DNA of 64,000 nucleotides from JANQHS01 sp965267505 (GTDB taxonomy: Bacteria; Bacteroidota; Bacteroidia; Cytophagales; CCMP332): the NCBI GenBank assembly GCA_965267505.1, contig OZ254081.1, forward strand, positions 1,612,001 to 1,676,000, written 5' to 3'. A program made the translations under genes and the position numbers. How positions within the stretch are numbered: the first letter of the stretch is position 1; every line of letters begins with the position of its first letter. Below, piece after piece: positions 31,001 to 36,727 of this stretch. A model generated the notes under the pieces. That model was not told the DNA's origin. It did no database searches and saw nothing but the letters and a program-made list of their open reading frames with translations.

Positions 31001-33886
31001 GTATTGATCCCTTATACGCAAACAGGGCTTCAAACCTACTTCCTTGATTCAGTGGCAGATGAAGCAACGAACTGTGAACCGCTATTCGCTGTAGGTCAAG
31101 CCATAGTCACAATTCAACCAACGGTTACGGTAAATCTTACCGGTTCCGATACGATCTGTGATGGAACCTTTGGTTCAGGATTCCTGGGCTTTGACTTTAC
31201 GGATCCAAACGGACCGGCGCAAGGCATCTTTGATGTTGAGATTCTCAGGAACGGAACACCGGTTGATACCGTATTTGGAGTAGTGAGTGGCGTATTAGTG
31301 GCCGCTCCAGATCTCCAAGTTGGATTGAATAATTATACGGTTGGATTTGCGAGGTATGCGATCGATCCGTTCTGTGATCTTGTTGTCGGAACAGGGGCGG
31401 ATATCTTGGTTTATCCAAAACCAACGGCTACAGTTCAGGATGATGATTCAATATGCTTTGGATCCTCAACCCAGTTAACCTTTGAACTAACGGGTACAGG
31501 ACCTTGGGATATCAGGTATTTGGCTGGGTTCACTAATGAGGATACGGTTGCCACGGCGAGTCCATTCACAATTACCGTCGCCCCTAGCTTCACAACGACT
31601 TATAGTCTGGTTGAAGTAACCGATGCTAACAATTGTACTGAATCGGCCTTCCCAATTACAGACTCAACGGAAGCAACAGTGACTGTATTCCAGTTACCGA
31701 CAGCTCAACTTAGGATAAATGGAATATTCGGAACCTCGGCTGCTTATTGTGAAGAGGATACGGCAGCCTTGCAGGTATTGTTGACAGGTCTTGGGCCATT
31801 CGATATAGAAATTGAAGATGACCAGGGTAATACATTCCAGAGATCAGGCTTCAATTCCGGAGATACAGTGCAGATTCATCCACCACTTGGAGTATCAGTT
31901 AAGTATTGGTTGAAGAGTGTAACTGATGCTAATCAACCAGCATGTAACCCTGCTACCCTTTTGGACACCATGACCATATTCCAGGATCCATTGCCAACAG
32001 CAGATCTAAATGGAGATACCACCATTTGTCTTGGAGCAACTGCACCATTGACATTTGATCTTACGGGAGTTGGACCATGGACGATCAGGTATTATGATGG
32101 GACTTTTATTTCTCAGCCGATCAATGTCACAAGTAGTCCATTTGTATTGAGTGTTAACCCATTCACTACCACTACCTATAAGATCTTTGATGTGGTAGAT
32201 GCGGGAACTCAAAACAGCTGTACAATTGATTCAGCTCATATGAATGTCACGGGATCTGCAACGGTAACTGTTGCTCCTGAAGTAAAGGCTGGATTCACCT
32301 TCATTTCCAATGATAAATGCGGTGATCCTACCATCACATTTACGGATACTACTACACCTCCAAATGTGTATTCATATTTCTGGAGGTTTGGAGATGGCGA
32401 TACATCAACAGCTCAGAATCCTGTTCATACCTATAACAATACAACTCTGAATGTTGAGACCTATGTGGTGACCATGATAGCTACCACAGCGGTTGCCCCA
32501 TTGGGTTGTACCGATTCTGCATCAGTTCAGATCTCCGTTAATCCGGATATTCAGGCTCAGCTAACGGTTTCTGAAGATAGTGGTTGTGCTCCGTTAACCA
32601 TCACTTTTGAAAGTACGGGACCGGCAGTTATCAGGTACTGGGATTTTGAGAATGGGGGAACGGATCTACAACCTGGAAACCCAAGTATTGACTATGAGTT
32701 TGCAAATACTGGCCTTAGCGATCTGACCTACAATGTTTGGCATGTGGTCGAAAATCAGTTTGGATGTAGGGATACGATAATTCAAGACATTGTGGTTCAT
32801 CCCCTTCCACAGCCAGCATTCACTGCGAATCCTCAGGTTCATCAGTGGCCGATTGTTCCTGTGAACTTTACGAACAATACACCGAATTTGAATGATAATA
32901 CCTACTTCTGGGACTTTGGAGATGGAGTTGGGGCACATATTGGACCAAGTCCACCACCCTATACCTATCCTACTTGGGGTGATTTTAATGTGGTATTGAC
33001 AGCCACAACACCATTTAATTGTGTTGATTCATTCGTTGACCTAGTTCAGGTTCTTCCACAGCTTCCGATTGCAGCATTGCCTGGGGACACCGCTATAGGA
33101 TGTGAGGGCTTTGAATATACTTTCACCAGTACTTCTGAGTTTGCCTTTACTTACGAATGGAAGTTCTCGGATGGTCAAACCTTCAATAGCGAAACGGTTA
33201 CCAGAACATTCCAGGCTGCCGGAGGAAATGGAGCACCAAGGTTCATAGGTGTGACCCTGGTTGTAACAGGCCTAGGAGGGTTCCAGGATTCAGTAATCCA
33301 GGATGTGATTGCCATTGTGAATCCAATTCCTAGCGCAGCATTTACGACATCTTTTGACACCGTATTTGCTCCAAATAACTCCGTCAACTTCAATAATTTC
33401 AGCAGGTATTATGATAGCCTCAAATGGGATTTTGGAGATGGGACCGTTGATTACCGAGTTAACCCAACGCATACTTATACGAAAGAAGGTAACTATGAGA
33501 TCACACTTGTGACATTTACCGATGAAGGCTGTACTGATACTACAACCAGACCGATGGTTGTAAGACCGACAGCTAACATATTTGTGCCGAATGTGTTTAT
33601 CCCAAATCCAGGAGGGCCAAATGGAGGAGACATTTCTCAGGCAACAGGCCAGAATATAAATACCATATTCTACCCAGTACCGAATAAGCCGGTAAAAGAC
33701 ATAGAATTCCAGGTATTCAACAGGTGGGGTGAGGTGATCTTTGAATCTAAAGACATCAACAAAGGATGGGATGGATACATACGAGAAAATCTTGCAGAAC
33801 AAAGTGTTTATATCTACCGAGTAGATGTGAAGTTCCAAGATGGTTCCGAGGAAACGATAATTGGTGATGTAACCCTGTTGAGATAA
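19094..33886 (+). CDS. giant T9SS-exported multi-repeat adhesin-like protein
   Basis: 4,930 residues from the ATG at 19094 (a TTG two codons earlier is less likely). Order: signal peptide 1-26 (ending DTMAQ); a unique N-terminal region to about 315; twelve Ig/PKD-like modules of about 88 residues (about 316-1385; core AGpD..vC....TL.gN.p..GtGtW......G); two further Ig-like domains (about 1385-1555); thirty modules of about 94 residues (about 1556-4393; core L.gD.tIC.Gd...L...........Y.i..v.D..GC.......VtVnPLPtA); five PKD domains (about 4395-4825, e.g. WRFGDGDTS, WDFGDG); and a gliding-motility-associated type B sorting domain (4829-4930; FVPNVFIPN, FNRWGEVIFES, GWDGY, YIYRVDV). Export by T9SS and surface display follow from the sorting domain. 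Adhesion is inferred. Its TAA overlaps the ATG of the PorP/SprF gene, as in known SprB/SprF-type pairs. Confidence 0.93.
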   Translation: MTRNFLRVFVLSLLCSFFPISDTMAQCGLLTGNTNETFLTTSNCAPTTVNWTIEYQFFTGQDPTRVYVRFFWADPGNNFTTVLASKRSPTDSTWMTASASFTYPAGTDCSYRPQVFVIYDADGNGSLPPSEFCLSSIIFKDVNAWSDDNSNSGVLAINPVLQQVCVDDSTVNFQFQDNTTNNCNVATEPDRPNEFNRWVQFIYGTGAGPHIPNVSIDTGGGTVQITDAAGTVVNQFRGPIIEYTIPVLQGDLNQLSYPISHPTGADIGDVFEVTLRNWNVCNPYDSLPFDPFPPGDPVDGDQPAITTTAQLEIIGPTPAAAGPDQDICAFNTTFSGNTPATGTGTWTQLTGTQTATITNVNDPNSAVSIGSFGGGTEFQTYTFEWSTALGGCATSVDTVQITFYRDPTNPNAGPDQDICGLTTTMSANNINRGTGQWVQTGGPAANPGFSSVFDRNATLDVSTSGYGVYTFDWTASNPPCATETNEIVVTFEQDPTNPDAGPDDTTVCNSLNYTMQGNAITVGTGTWSKVSGPGGAITFPDANDENTTITLPTYGTFVLRWTASNGTICPDETDDVTITAFQTPTVANAGNDSTHCGLNINLYGNTPTVGQGLWQWTGGPAGTVFADDTDPNTLATVPTATVYQYTWNISNGNCPTSSDPILITYGPPADNANAGVDDSVCSSEQITLNANDPTPAPSLGTGTWTIIDGPAGYVLGGNTFISNINDENAVLSWDTTSAIGNGPFSYTLVWTVTKTSCPTTTDTVKVWNFPNPTTATVTGANPRITCALTETLTANPLLEGHGTWTQVAGPGVSTFVDDTMNTTNVTVSQSGYYRYMWEVVSGPCSPPSRDTLDVDFTSPTPSVAGNDTAVCRNFDTLNANTPTVGTGTWSAVPAVGVTFDNVNDPNAEVTVVTFGTYRLYWTISAGGCTSSIDSLDIRFDEVPTAPAAGIDTSVCQNNITMYANAPAVGTGRWRQISGTGSLTIANVNLPNTLVTAPAFSISSTFELEWATFEGVCDTLRDTIQVTFFESPTNPAAGTDFEVCSNATNLAGNAITVGTGTWTQVSGPSVLTISSPNSETSAINIGAFVNDSDTFLVEWASANGNCAIERDTVQVIFHDDPTTSMAGGDIDICADTAIMAANVATVGAGIWTQISGSGVLTIDDPTNPTTTVRNPVFGANDSSIYLLEWEISNGNCTDSKDTVQVVFFLDPDIADAGGNDAICALTYTLGGNTPPYIGQGLWTAAGTNPGASAFVDDTDEGTDVTVGAYGLYKFYWTLSNGPCNPTIDSVLIRFDEFPSSSNAGVDDTVCDITYTLNGNVPTVGNGEWSLVSGPGTATFVDSSVANTVVTVSTIGTYEFEWRISNGVCADSTDNVIIIFASSNANTGILGDTVQCIGASNEVYNIPFVAGTTYDWIIPPQVDSLFGGGPLDNFFVLEFNTAGTFTIGVIPTNNFGCSSDTQTTDVTIYDFPTIDAGPDFGICSGDTVTLGGAPTASGGSGSLGYNWFPTSGLDDATAANPRAFPTFTRSYFLTVFDSISGCLTAEDTAVVTVNSSPSSQLLVLDPSICEGDSARLLITIPTGIGPFSVSLTTGPDTLVFPSVSANDTLLVGPDSTVTYSVIALYDSATNCSGTTFLGTATVNVRALPTATLSAIDTVICEGEIVNLNISVSGPTPQIYTIEYAKNGSDTTTINIVGSSGVINEAPDSTTLYTLISVTDNFRSCRVDAPSTSFNDSILIQVDSLPRATLTGGDTICAGDSAALVANITEGDGPFTVIITNLGTITNYNSGDTIWVLPSSTTIYSLASVTDTNSCEATGGGLLTGTPTVVVNPLPVAQLLGNATICFGDTTDLSVLVTVGTGPYTVVIDNGDTVMNYNNLDPIPVAPAVTTTYNLLEVTDTFGCSTFAPSASLTGSPQVTVNPLPTAQVQSNDTICFGETSVLTFSMTGATPFTVTFRNNTTGQDSTINTVGVATSINLTLGPDTTTVYSLVSVADGNGCIDSINNPVSPGFGDTVEIFVRPKPAANLRADTTICAGETGHLFVDVTSGVAPYTINMNGIGVINNYQSGDTIFVSPTDTTTFFIIQLTDSNGCVVSAGDTLLPDTVVFNVNPLPFGDLSGDATICLGDSTPLEVAIGPFAGPYIVELTNGEFDSSYYAGDSIWVSPITTTTYGIVKLTDSTTGCSISAPDATLTGTATVTVNPLPTAQIADNDTICFGETAILTFSMTGQAPFTVTYRDNLTMQDSTFMTIGLATSRNITVAPLDTTIYSLVSVIDANGCVDSINNPNNPSFGDSVTIMVRPEPVANFTVLASVDTICAGDVSYLTANLTVGTEPYTISVSNGVGVINNFNSGDTIIVNPLVTTQYWIEQLTDADGCVVMAGSAGLPDTVTVQVDPLPTANLSGDATICFGDSTPLVLAMGPGTGPFIVELDNGAFDSSYYDMDSIWVSPTATTTYNIVRITDSVTGCVITAPDATLTGTATVTVNPLPTAQIADNDTICFGETAILTFSMTGQAPFTVTYRDNLTMQDSTFMTIGLATSRNITVAPLDTTIYSLVSVIDANGCVDSINNPNNPSFGDSVTIMVRPEPVANFTVLASVDTICAGDVSYLTANLTVGTEPYTISVSNGVGVINNFNSGDTIIVNPLVTTQYWIEQLTDADGCVVMAGSAGLPDTVTVQVDPLPTANLSGDATICFGDSTPLVLAMGPGTGPFIVELDNGAFDSSYYDMDSIWVSPTATTTYNIVRITDSVTGCVITAPDATLTGTATVTVNPLPTAQIADNDTICFGETAILTFSMTGQAPFTVTYRDNLTMQDSTFMTIGLATSRNITVAPLDTTIYSLVSVIDANGCVDSINNPNNPSFGDSVTIMVRPEPVANFTVLASVDTICAGDVSYLTANLTVGTEPYTISVSNGVGVINNFNSGDTIIVNPLVTTQYWIEQLTDADGCVVMAGSAGLPDTVTVQVDPLPTANLSGDATICFGDSTPLVLAMGPGTGPFIVELDNGAFDSSYYDMDSIWVSPTATTTYNIVRITDSVTGCVITAPDATLTGTATVTVNPLPTAQISQDDTICFDDNVVLTLSMTGQSPFTVTFRDNTRMVDSTIVTIGTNTSHLVTVSPDSTTLYSLVSVIDGNGCVDSINNPISPGFGDTIEIVVDSLPIADLVIDPLTDTICNLDTAFLIVNVTTGPGPYTVQISNGVGTINNYVSGTPIPVTPSADADYKILLLQDANGCSVTDGHPNIDTTVTVTVNPLPVVELKLDRNEICLGDSAQLFWSVAVGADPIRVVIDDDPTDTISAGINDSIWVSPIDTTTYSILYFEDGNGCAVSAPNPNISGTPTLIVNPLATASMFQDDTICYGETAELIFRIQGANAPYTVTYLDTGGAPITQFSVVDSTITPWLLEPGLNTFTLTNVVDDKGCIANLSADTIVDILVHELPTVVISGDTTVCEDEPVTLNFDLTGVGPFNVVYTNGITTDTAIGLTGPSDTVVVNLSPSPIPYVYTLVEAFDSNVPDACAATDLTGSASVIMYERARISWANGQDTTICDRDSYVLTFNVDGGRPTYSVDISWSDGITVDTTLTGIGDNSILIVSPSDTTTYTIISAIEEFTTELCEAVVVDDSVVTINVNELPTADVVVNGPTDVCFGDSIQLDFTFTGTGPWDLTYLTTYAGTLDTLGVTSNPLVLKVAPPFPGSYDVSILSIVDGQTPQCQVFAPDANITGLASFTSHGLPTASLNPLGLTTVCRGDSTDLLVVAAGGTPPYRIFISDGAGYNVDTTFNSNTIIIPVAPTATTTFRIDSMMDSNALTPAGCMADTSNLTGQVLVTVNTRPTIGISGVDTICSFENSSFQIDVTGTGPWFIQYSDGTNTFPTVANSSPHTVTVINPGVGTNVYKIVSVQDNGIVPSCPQDSLPTDSAVIHVNDLPTAQLSGDTTICNGDLLPLALDFGVTNGPFTVRIVDGNGVPYTFTGLQSPTDTVLIPYTQTGLQTYFLDSVADEATNCEPLFAVGQAIVTIQPTVTVNLTGSDTICDGTFGSGFLGFDFTDPNGPAQGIFDVEILRNGTPVDTVFGVVSGVLVAAPDLQVGLNNYTVGFARYAIDPFCDLVVGTGADILVYPKPTATVQDDDSICFGSSTQLTFELTGTGPWDIRYLAGFTNEDTVATASPFTITVAPSFTTTYSLVEVTDANNCTESAFPITDSTEATVTVFQLPTAQLRINGIFGTSAAYCEEDTAALQVLLTGLGPFDIEIEDDQGNTFQRSGFNSGDTVQIHPPLGVSVKYWLKSVTDANQPACNPATLLDTMTIFQDPLPTADLNGDTTICLGATAPLTFDLTGVGPWTIRYYDGTFISQPINVTSSPFVLSVNPFTTTTYKIFDVVDAGTQNSCTIDSAHMNVTGSATVTVAPEVKAGFTFISNDKCGDPTITFTDTTTPPNVYSYFWRFGDGDTSTAQNPVHTYNNTTLNVETYVVTMIATTAVAPLGCTDSASVQISVNPDIQAQLTVSEDSGCAPLTITFESTGPAVIRYWDFENGGTDLQPGNPSIDYEFANTGLSDLTYNVWHVVENQFGCRDTIIQDIVVHPLPQPAFTANPQVHQWPIVPVNFTNNTPNLNDNTYFWDFGDGVGAHIGPSPPPYTYPTWGDFNVVLTATTPFNCVDSFVDLVQVLPQLPIAALPGDTAIGCEGFEYTFTSTSEFAFTYEWKFSDGQTFNSETVTRTFQAAGGNGAPRFIGVTLVVTGLGGFQDSVIQDVIAIVNPIPSAAFTTSFDTVFAPNNSVNFNNFSRYYDSLKWDFGDGTVDYRVNPTHTYTKEGNYEITLVTFTDEGCTDTTTRPMVVRPTANIFVPNVFIPNPGGPNGGDISQATGQNINTIFYPVPNKPVKDIEFQVFNRWGEVIFESKDINKGWDGYIRENLAEQSVYIYRVDVKFQDGSEETIIGDVTLLR
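20040..23235 (+). repeat. twelve diverged Ig/PKD-like protein modules
   Basis: Twelve in-frame modules of roughly 85-90 codons, each opening with a phrase like NPNAGPDQDIC and containing GTGTW or a close variant about 20 residues later. The DNA copies are well diverged, so this is an old protein-domain array rather than a recent duplication. Confidence 0.8.
23755..32275 (+). repeat. thirty tandem Ig-like modules of about 94 codons
   Basis: Counted by the recurring D-x-I/V-C-x-G-D/E motif and the closing VTVNPLPTA-type linker. Most modules are diverged at the DNA level. Modules 8 to 16 are three exact-looking copies of one three-module block, listed separately. Each module carries an early and a late cysteine (IC... 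and ...GC), which could pair. Confidence 0.8.
25649..28267 (+). repeat. tandem direct repeat, 852-bp unit, three copies plus 63 bp
   Basis: Copies start at about 25649, 26501 and 27353, and a 63-bp start of a fourth ends at 28267. The period of 852 bp equals 284 codons, or three Ig-like modules (opening with TAQIADNDTIC, VANFTVLASVDTIC and TANLSGDATIC). Reading the three copies side by side I found no base difference. The reading frame is kept throughout. Such identity points to very recent amplification or to gene conversion, and the true copy number may differ from the assembled one. Confidence 0.95.
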
Positions 33887-34938
33887 TGAAAATGCTAGGA
33901 CGAATGAAAAGAATACTACTATTAGCTCTAATCGTTCTTTTGGCCTTGCCAATGGCACGAGCTCAGGACTTTCAGGTTTCGCAATACTACGCGGCACAAA
34001 CCCATTTGAATCCGGCCTTTGCTGGTAATACTGAAATGGCAAGAGCCAACGTTCTGGGGAGGCTTCAGTGGCCTTCGAATGCGGCAAGGTATAGGACGTA
34101 TGTGGTTGGTTTTGACCATAACTTGCCCCACCTAAGTAGTGGAGCTGGTTTACTGTTCACAAGGGATGCTGCAGGCTCAGCCTCTTTAGCTACCAACCAT
34201 ATTAGTGGTATGTACTCTTACCAAATGGCCTTGAACCGGAAATGGGGGATGAGAACAGGCTTGCAAGTTGGCTATAATTGGCTCTCGATCGATCAGGGAG
34301 CTTTGACTTTCCGAGATCAGCTGAATGACAATGGAACCATTGCGGGTACTACGTCACAGACCATTCCTTTTAACACCAAGAATTTCTTTGATGTATCAGC
34401 AGGGTTCTTATGGTTTACCAAAAAGGCTTGGATTGGGACAACATTCAAACACTTAAATAGGCCCAATATGAGTTTGATCACAGGTGAAGAAGGAAATCTA
34501 CCCTGGTATATTTCGATTCATGGTGGTTATCAGTTTCCGCTCTATCCGGGTGGGCGATATAATGGAGATGCCAGGGCTTCTTTTTTCTCGCCTACCTTTA
34601 ATTACAAACACCAGGGAAGTTTTAATCAATTAGATGTTGGAGCTTATTTTTCTTATGAATGGCTAACTGCAGGTGCCTGGTATAGGGGACTCCCCGTTTT
34701 TAAAGCGGAAGAGAACATTAGCATTACAAATCATGATGCTTTGGTTTTCCTCTTAGGGTTCCATTACGAAGGTTTAAGCTTTGCTTATTCGTATGACATC
34801 ACCCTTAGTAGATTGAATATCTTAAATACAGGAGGCTCGCATGAAGTTTCAGTCGTTTATGAATTTGAGTACACTATAAACCCAAAATATCGTAAACCAC
34901 CGCGAAGGATGAGATCAATTCCCTGTCCTAAGTTTTAG
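33886..34938 (+). CDS. PorP/SprF family type IX secretion membrane protein
   Basis: 350 residues with a signal peptide (LLLALIVLLALPMARAQ). The mature start FQVSQYYAAQTHLNPAFAGN is characteristic of PorP/SprF proteins, followed by alternating beta-strand sequence of an outer-membrane barrel. These proteins pair with type B-CTD substrates; SprF is needed for SprB to reach the surface of Flavobacterium. The ATG overlaps the stop of the giant gene by one base, so the two are made together. ATGs at 33892 and 33904 are alternative starts. A strong terminator follows. Confidence 0.92.
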   Translation: MKMLGRMKRILLLALIVLLALPMARAQDFQVSQYYAAQTHLNPAFAGNTEMARANVLGRLQWPSNAARYRTYVVGFDHNLPHLSSGAGLLFTRDAAGSASLATNHISGMYSYQMALNRKWGMRTGLQVGYNWLSIDQGALTFRDQLNDNGTIAGTTSQTIPFNTKNFFDVSAGFLWFTKKAWIGTTFKHLNRPNMSLITGEEGNLPWYISIHGGYQFPLYPGGRYNGDARASFFSPTFNYKHQGSFNQLDVGAYFSYEWLTAGAWYRGLPVFKAEENISITNHDALVFLLGFHYEGLSFAYSYDITLSRLNILNTGGSHEVSVVYEFEYTINPKYRKPPRRMRSIPCPKF

Positions 34939-34946
34939 AAGAAATG

Positions 34947-34971
34947 AAGCCACCGAAAGGTGGCTTTTTTT
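34947..34971 (+). terminator. rho-independent terminator after giant/porP-sprF operon
   Basis: An 8-bp stem AAGCCACC/GGTGGCTT closed by a GAAA tetraloop is followed by a run of seven T. It begins nine bases after the PorP/SprF stop. Confidence 0.9.
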
Positions 34972-35320
34972 ACATGTTAACTACAGCCAGTGCCTCTTGA
35001 GCCATTTTCTGGTTGTACTCAAGAGTCAGCTTCTTATAATTTACCAGGTCAACGATTGTTCCAATAAGGCAAAGACCACCCGTCAGGAAATAAATTATGC
35101 CCATTCCAATCTGATTTACTAGGAATCTTTGAATCCCCGCAAAGCCGAGAAAACCAACCAAGGTTAACAACAAGATCATCTGAGAATCTCTTCGCTTTGA
35201 TAGATAAAGGGAAGCAAAAGCTCGTTGCTTATCTTCTTCCAGATTTGAGATCAGGCCGCCAACATAGTTTAATTCCTCTATGTCAAGCCCAGGTAAAATA
35301 TTAATGATCTTTGGGTCCAT
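34970..35320 (-). CDS. TM2 domain-containing membrane protein
   Basis: 116 residues. A polar N-terminus (about 1-45) precedes a TM2 domain made of two membrane helices, with QMILLLTLVGFLGFAGIQRF, a short turn, and GMGIIYFLTGGLCLIGTIVDL. TM2 proteins are small membrane proteins of unknown function. The start lies inside the upstream DUF2752 gene (20 nt overlap), and its stop touches the T-run of the terminator of the convergent operon. Confidence 0.85.
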   Translation of the reverse strand: MDPKIINILPGLDIEELNYVGGLISNLEEDKQRAFASLYLSKRRDSQMILLLTLVGFLGFAGIQRFLVNQIGMGIIYFLTGGLCLIGTIVDLVNYKKLTLEYNQKMAQEALAVVNM

Positions 35321-35612
35321 ATTTTCTTATTTCAATTTTTAGCAAGGTGAATATTCTATGCAATATAATTCCTAATGCAAAAAAGCCCAAAGGATGGGTA
35401 GAAATGGAAGCTTTGAACTCCCCTCGGAAAATTTCCCCTATGGAGTGCCCTAATCCACATCCGGGGCACCAGTCAATTCCAAGATTGGCCAATGGGCAAA
35501 GGCTAAAGTGGCTTTCATGATCTCCCGTGGTAAAGAATATGAACAGCATGGAACCAGTCCAAAAAACTAATTCAAATGGGTATTTGGAGACAAATGAAAA
35601 AAAAGAACTCAT
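35301..35612 (-). CDS. DUF2752 domain-containing membrane protein
   Basis: 103 residues. The family core CPLANLGIDWCPGCGLGHSI is present, with its CP.CGLG motif, flanked by hydrophobic segments at about 13-28 and 71-90. The function is unknown. It overlaps both neighbours (TM2 gene by 20 nt, upstream gene by 4 nt), so it belongs to one operon with them. Confidence 0.85.
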   Translation of the reverse strand: MSSFFSFVSKYPFELVFWTGSMLFIFFTTGDHESHFSLCPLANLGIDWCPGCGLGHSIGEIFRGEFKASISTHPLGFFALGIILHRIFTLLKIEIRKYGPKDH

Positions 35613-36697
35613 TCCTTAACCTTGAATCTAAGGATTGTTCCTCCCAAATCGTCTGACACCAAGAAGCTCTTATCCTCTAGAAATAAAATGTCAACTGGCC
35701 TTCCCCAAACATCGCCGTTCTCATCCAACCAACCCTGAATTAGGGTCTCATAGCCTAAGGAGCGCCCATCTTTTATGTTAACACGGCTAACTCTATATCC
35801 AATTGGTTCAGAACGATTCCATGAGCCATGTTCGGCTATCAAAACATCTCCTTGCAGTTCCTCTATTGGAAACCCCTCGGGCACAAATTTTAACCCTAGC
35901 GCAGCCACATGCGGACCAAGGTTTTGAATGGGAGATATGAACTCATTGCATGACCTTTGATTGCCATATTCCGGGTCTTTTATATAGCCTCCGTGGCAAA
36001 ATGGATAACCGAAATGGTCTCCTTTTTGAGCCATTCTGTTTAATTCATCTGGAGGGAGATTGTCTCCCAGATGGTCTCTTCCATTATCTGTGAACCAAAG
36101 TTCCCTTGTTATCGGATGCCAGGTAAAACCAACCGTATTTCTTACTCCTTTGGCTACAATTTCTATCTCCTTAGTTTCTACATTTAGCCGAGTAATGCTA
36201 GCGTAAACAGGATCCTCACTTAAACATATATTGCACGGACCACCCACCGGAATGTATAACCATCCATCTGGACCAAAGGCTATGTACTTCCAGCCATGAT
36301 GCCTGTCTTTAGGATAACCTCCATAAACTATCTCTTTTTCGGGTGGATTATCAAGTTGTGACTCGATTCCCTTTAGCACCCAAACCTTATCAACTTCAGC
36401 GATGTAAAGATTACCATCCTTGAAGGCTACTCCATTTGGCATATTTGACAGGCCGTTTGCCACTACCCATTTCCTATCTGCGACCCCATCTCCATCCGTA
36501 TCCTTAAGGGCGTGGATTTGGTTACCGGCCCTCGTTCCAACATAAACGATCCCGGAGGGACTTTGACAAAGGGATCTTGCTTTCGGGACCTTTGCGAAAA
36601 CATTGGCTTCCATCCCTTCTGGGAGCTCTAGCCTTTCAATTTGACAAAAGGAGATTCCCCAACTCATTAGTAGAAAATATGAAAGAAGGTACTTCAT
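35609..36697 (-). CDS. secreted PQQ-type sorbosone/glucose dehydrogenase-like beta-propeller protein
   Basis: 362 residues with a signal peptide (MKYLLSYFLLMSWGISFC). The propeller-like repeats carry typical phrases: LPEGMEANVFAKVPKARSLC, PNGVAFKDGNLYIAEVDKVW, AFGPDGWLYIPVGGPCNIC, ELWFTDNGRDHLGDNLPPDE and DVLIAEHGSWNRSEPIGYRV. These match the soluble quinoprotein sugar/sorbosone dehydrogenase family. No heme-binding CxxCH motif is present. Whether this member binds PQQ is unknown; many homologues are annotated by fold alone. It likely acts in the periplasm. Confidence 0.82.
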   Translation of the reverse strand: MKYLLSYFLLMSWGISFCQIERLELPEGMEANVFAKVPKARSLCQSPSGIVYVGTRAGNQIHALKDTDGDGVADRKWVVANGLSNMPNGVAFKDGNLYIAEVDKVWVLKGIESQLDNPPEKEIVYGGYPKDRHHGWKYIAFGPDGWLYIPVGGPCNICLSEDPVYASITRLNVETKEIEIVAKGVRNTVGFTWHPITRELWFTDNGRDHLGDNLPPDELNRMAQKGDHFGYPFCHGGYIKDPEYGNQRSCNEFISPIQNLGPHVAALGLKFVPEGFPIEELQGDVLIAEHGSWNRSEPIGYRVSRVNIKDGRSLGYETLIQGWLDENGDVWGRPVDILFLEDKSFLVSDDLGGTILRFKVKE

Positions 36698-36727
36698 GGT
36701 ACTTCATCCAATTTAGAAAGGAAAAGC

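Noticed and set aside
33290..34087. A 265-codon minus-strand frame across the end of the giant gene and the start of the PorP/SprF gene
   Set aside because: It is antisense to two well-supported proteins, and its sequence has no domain-like pattern.
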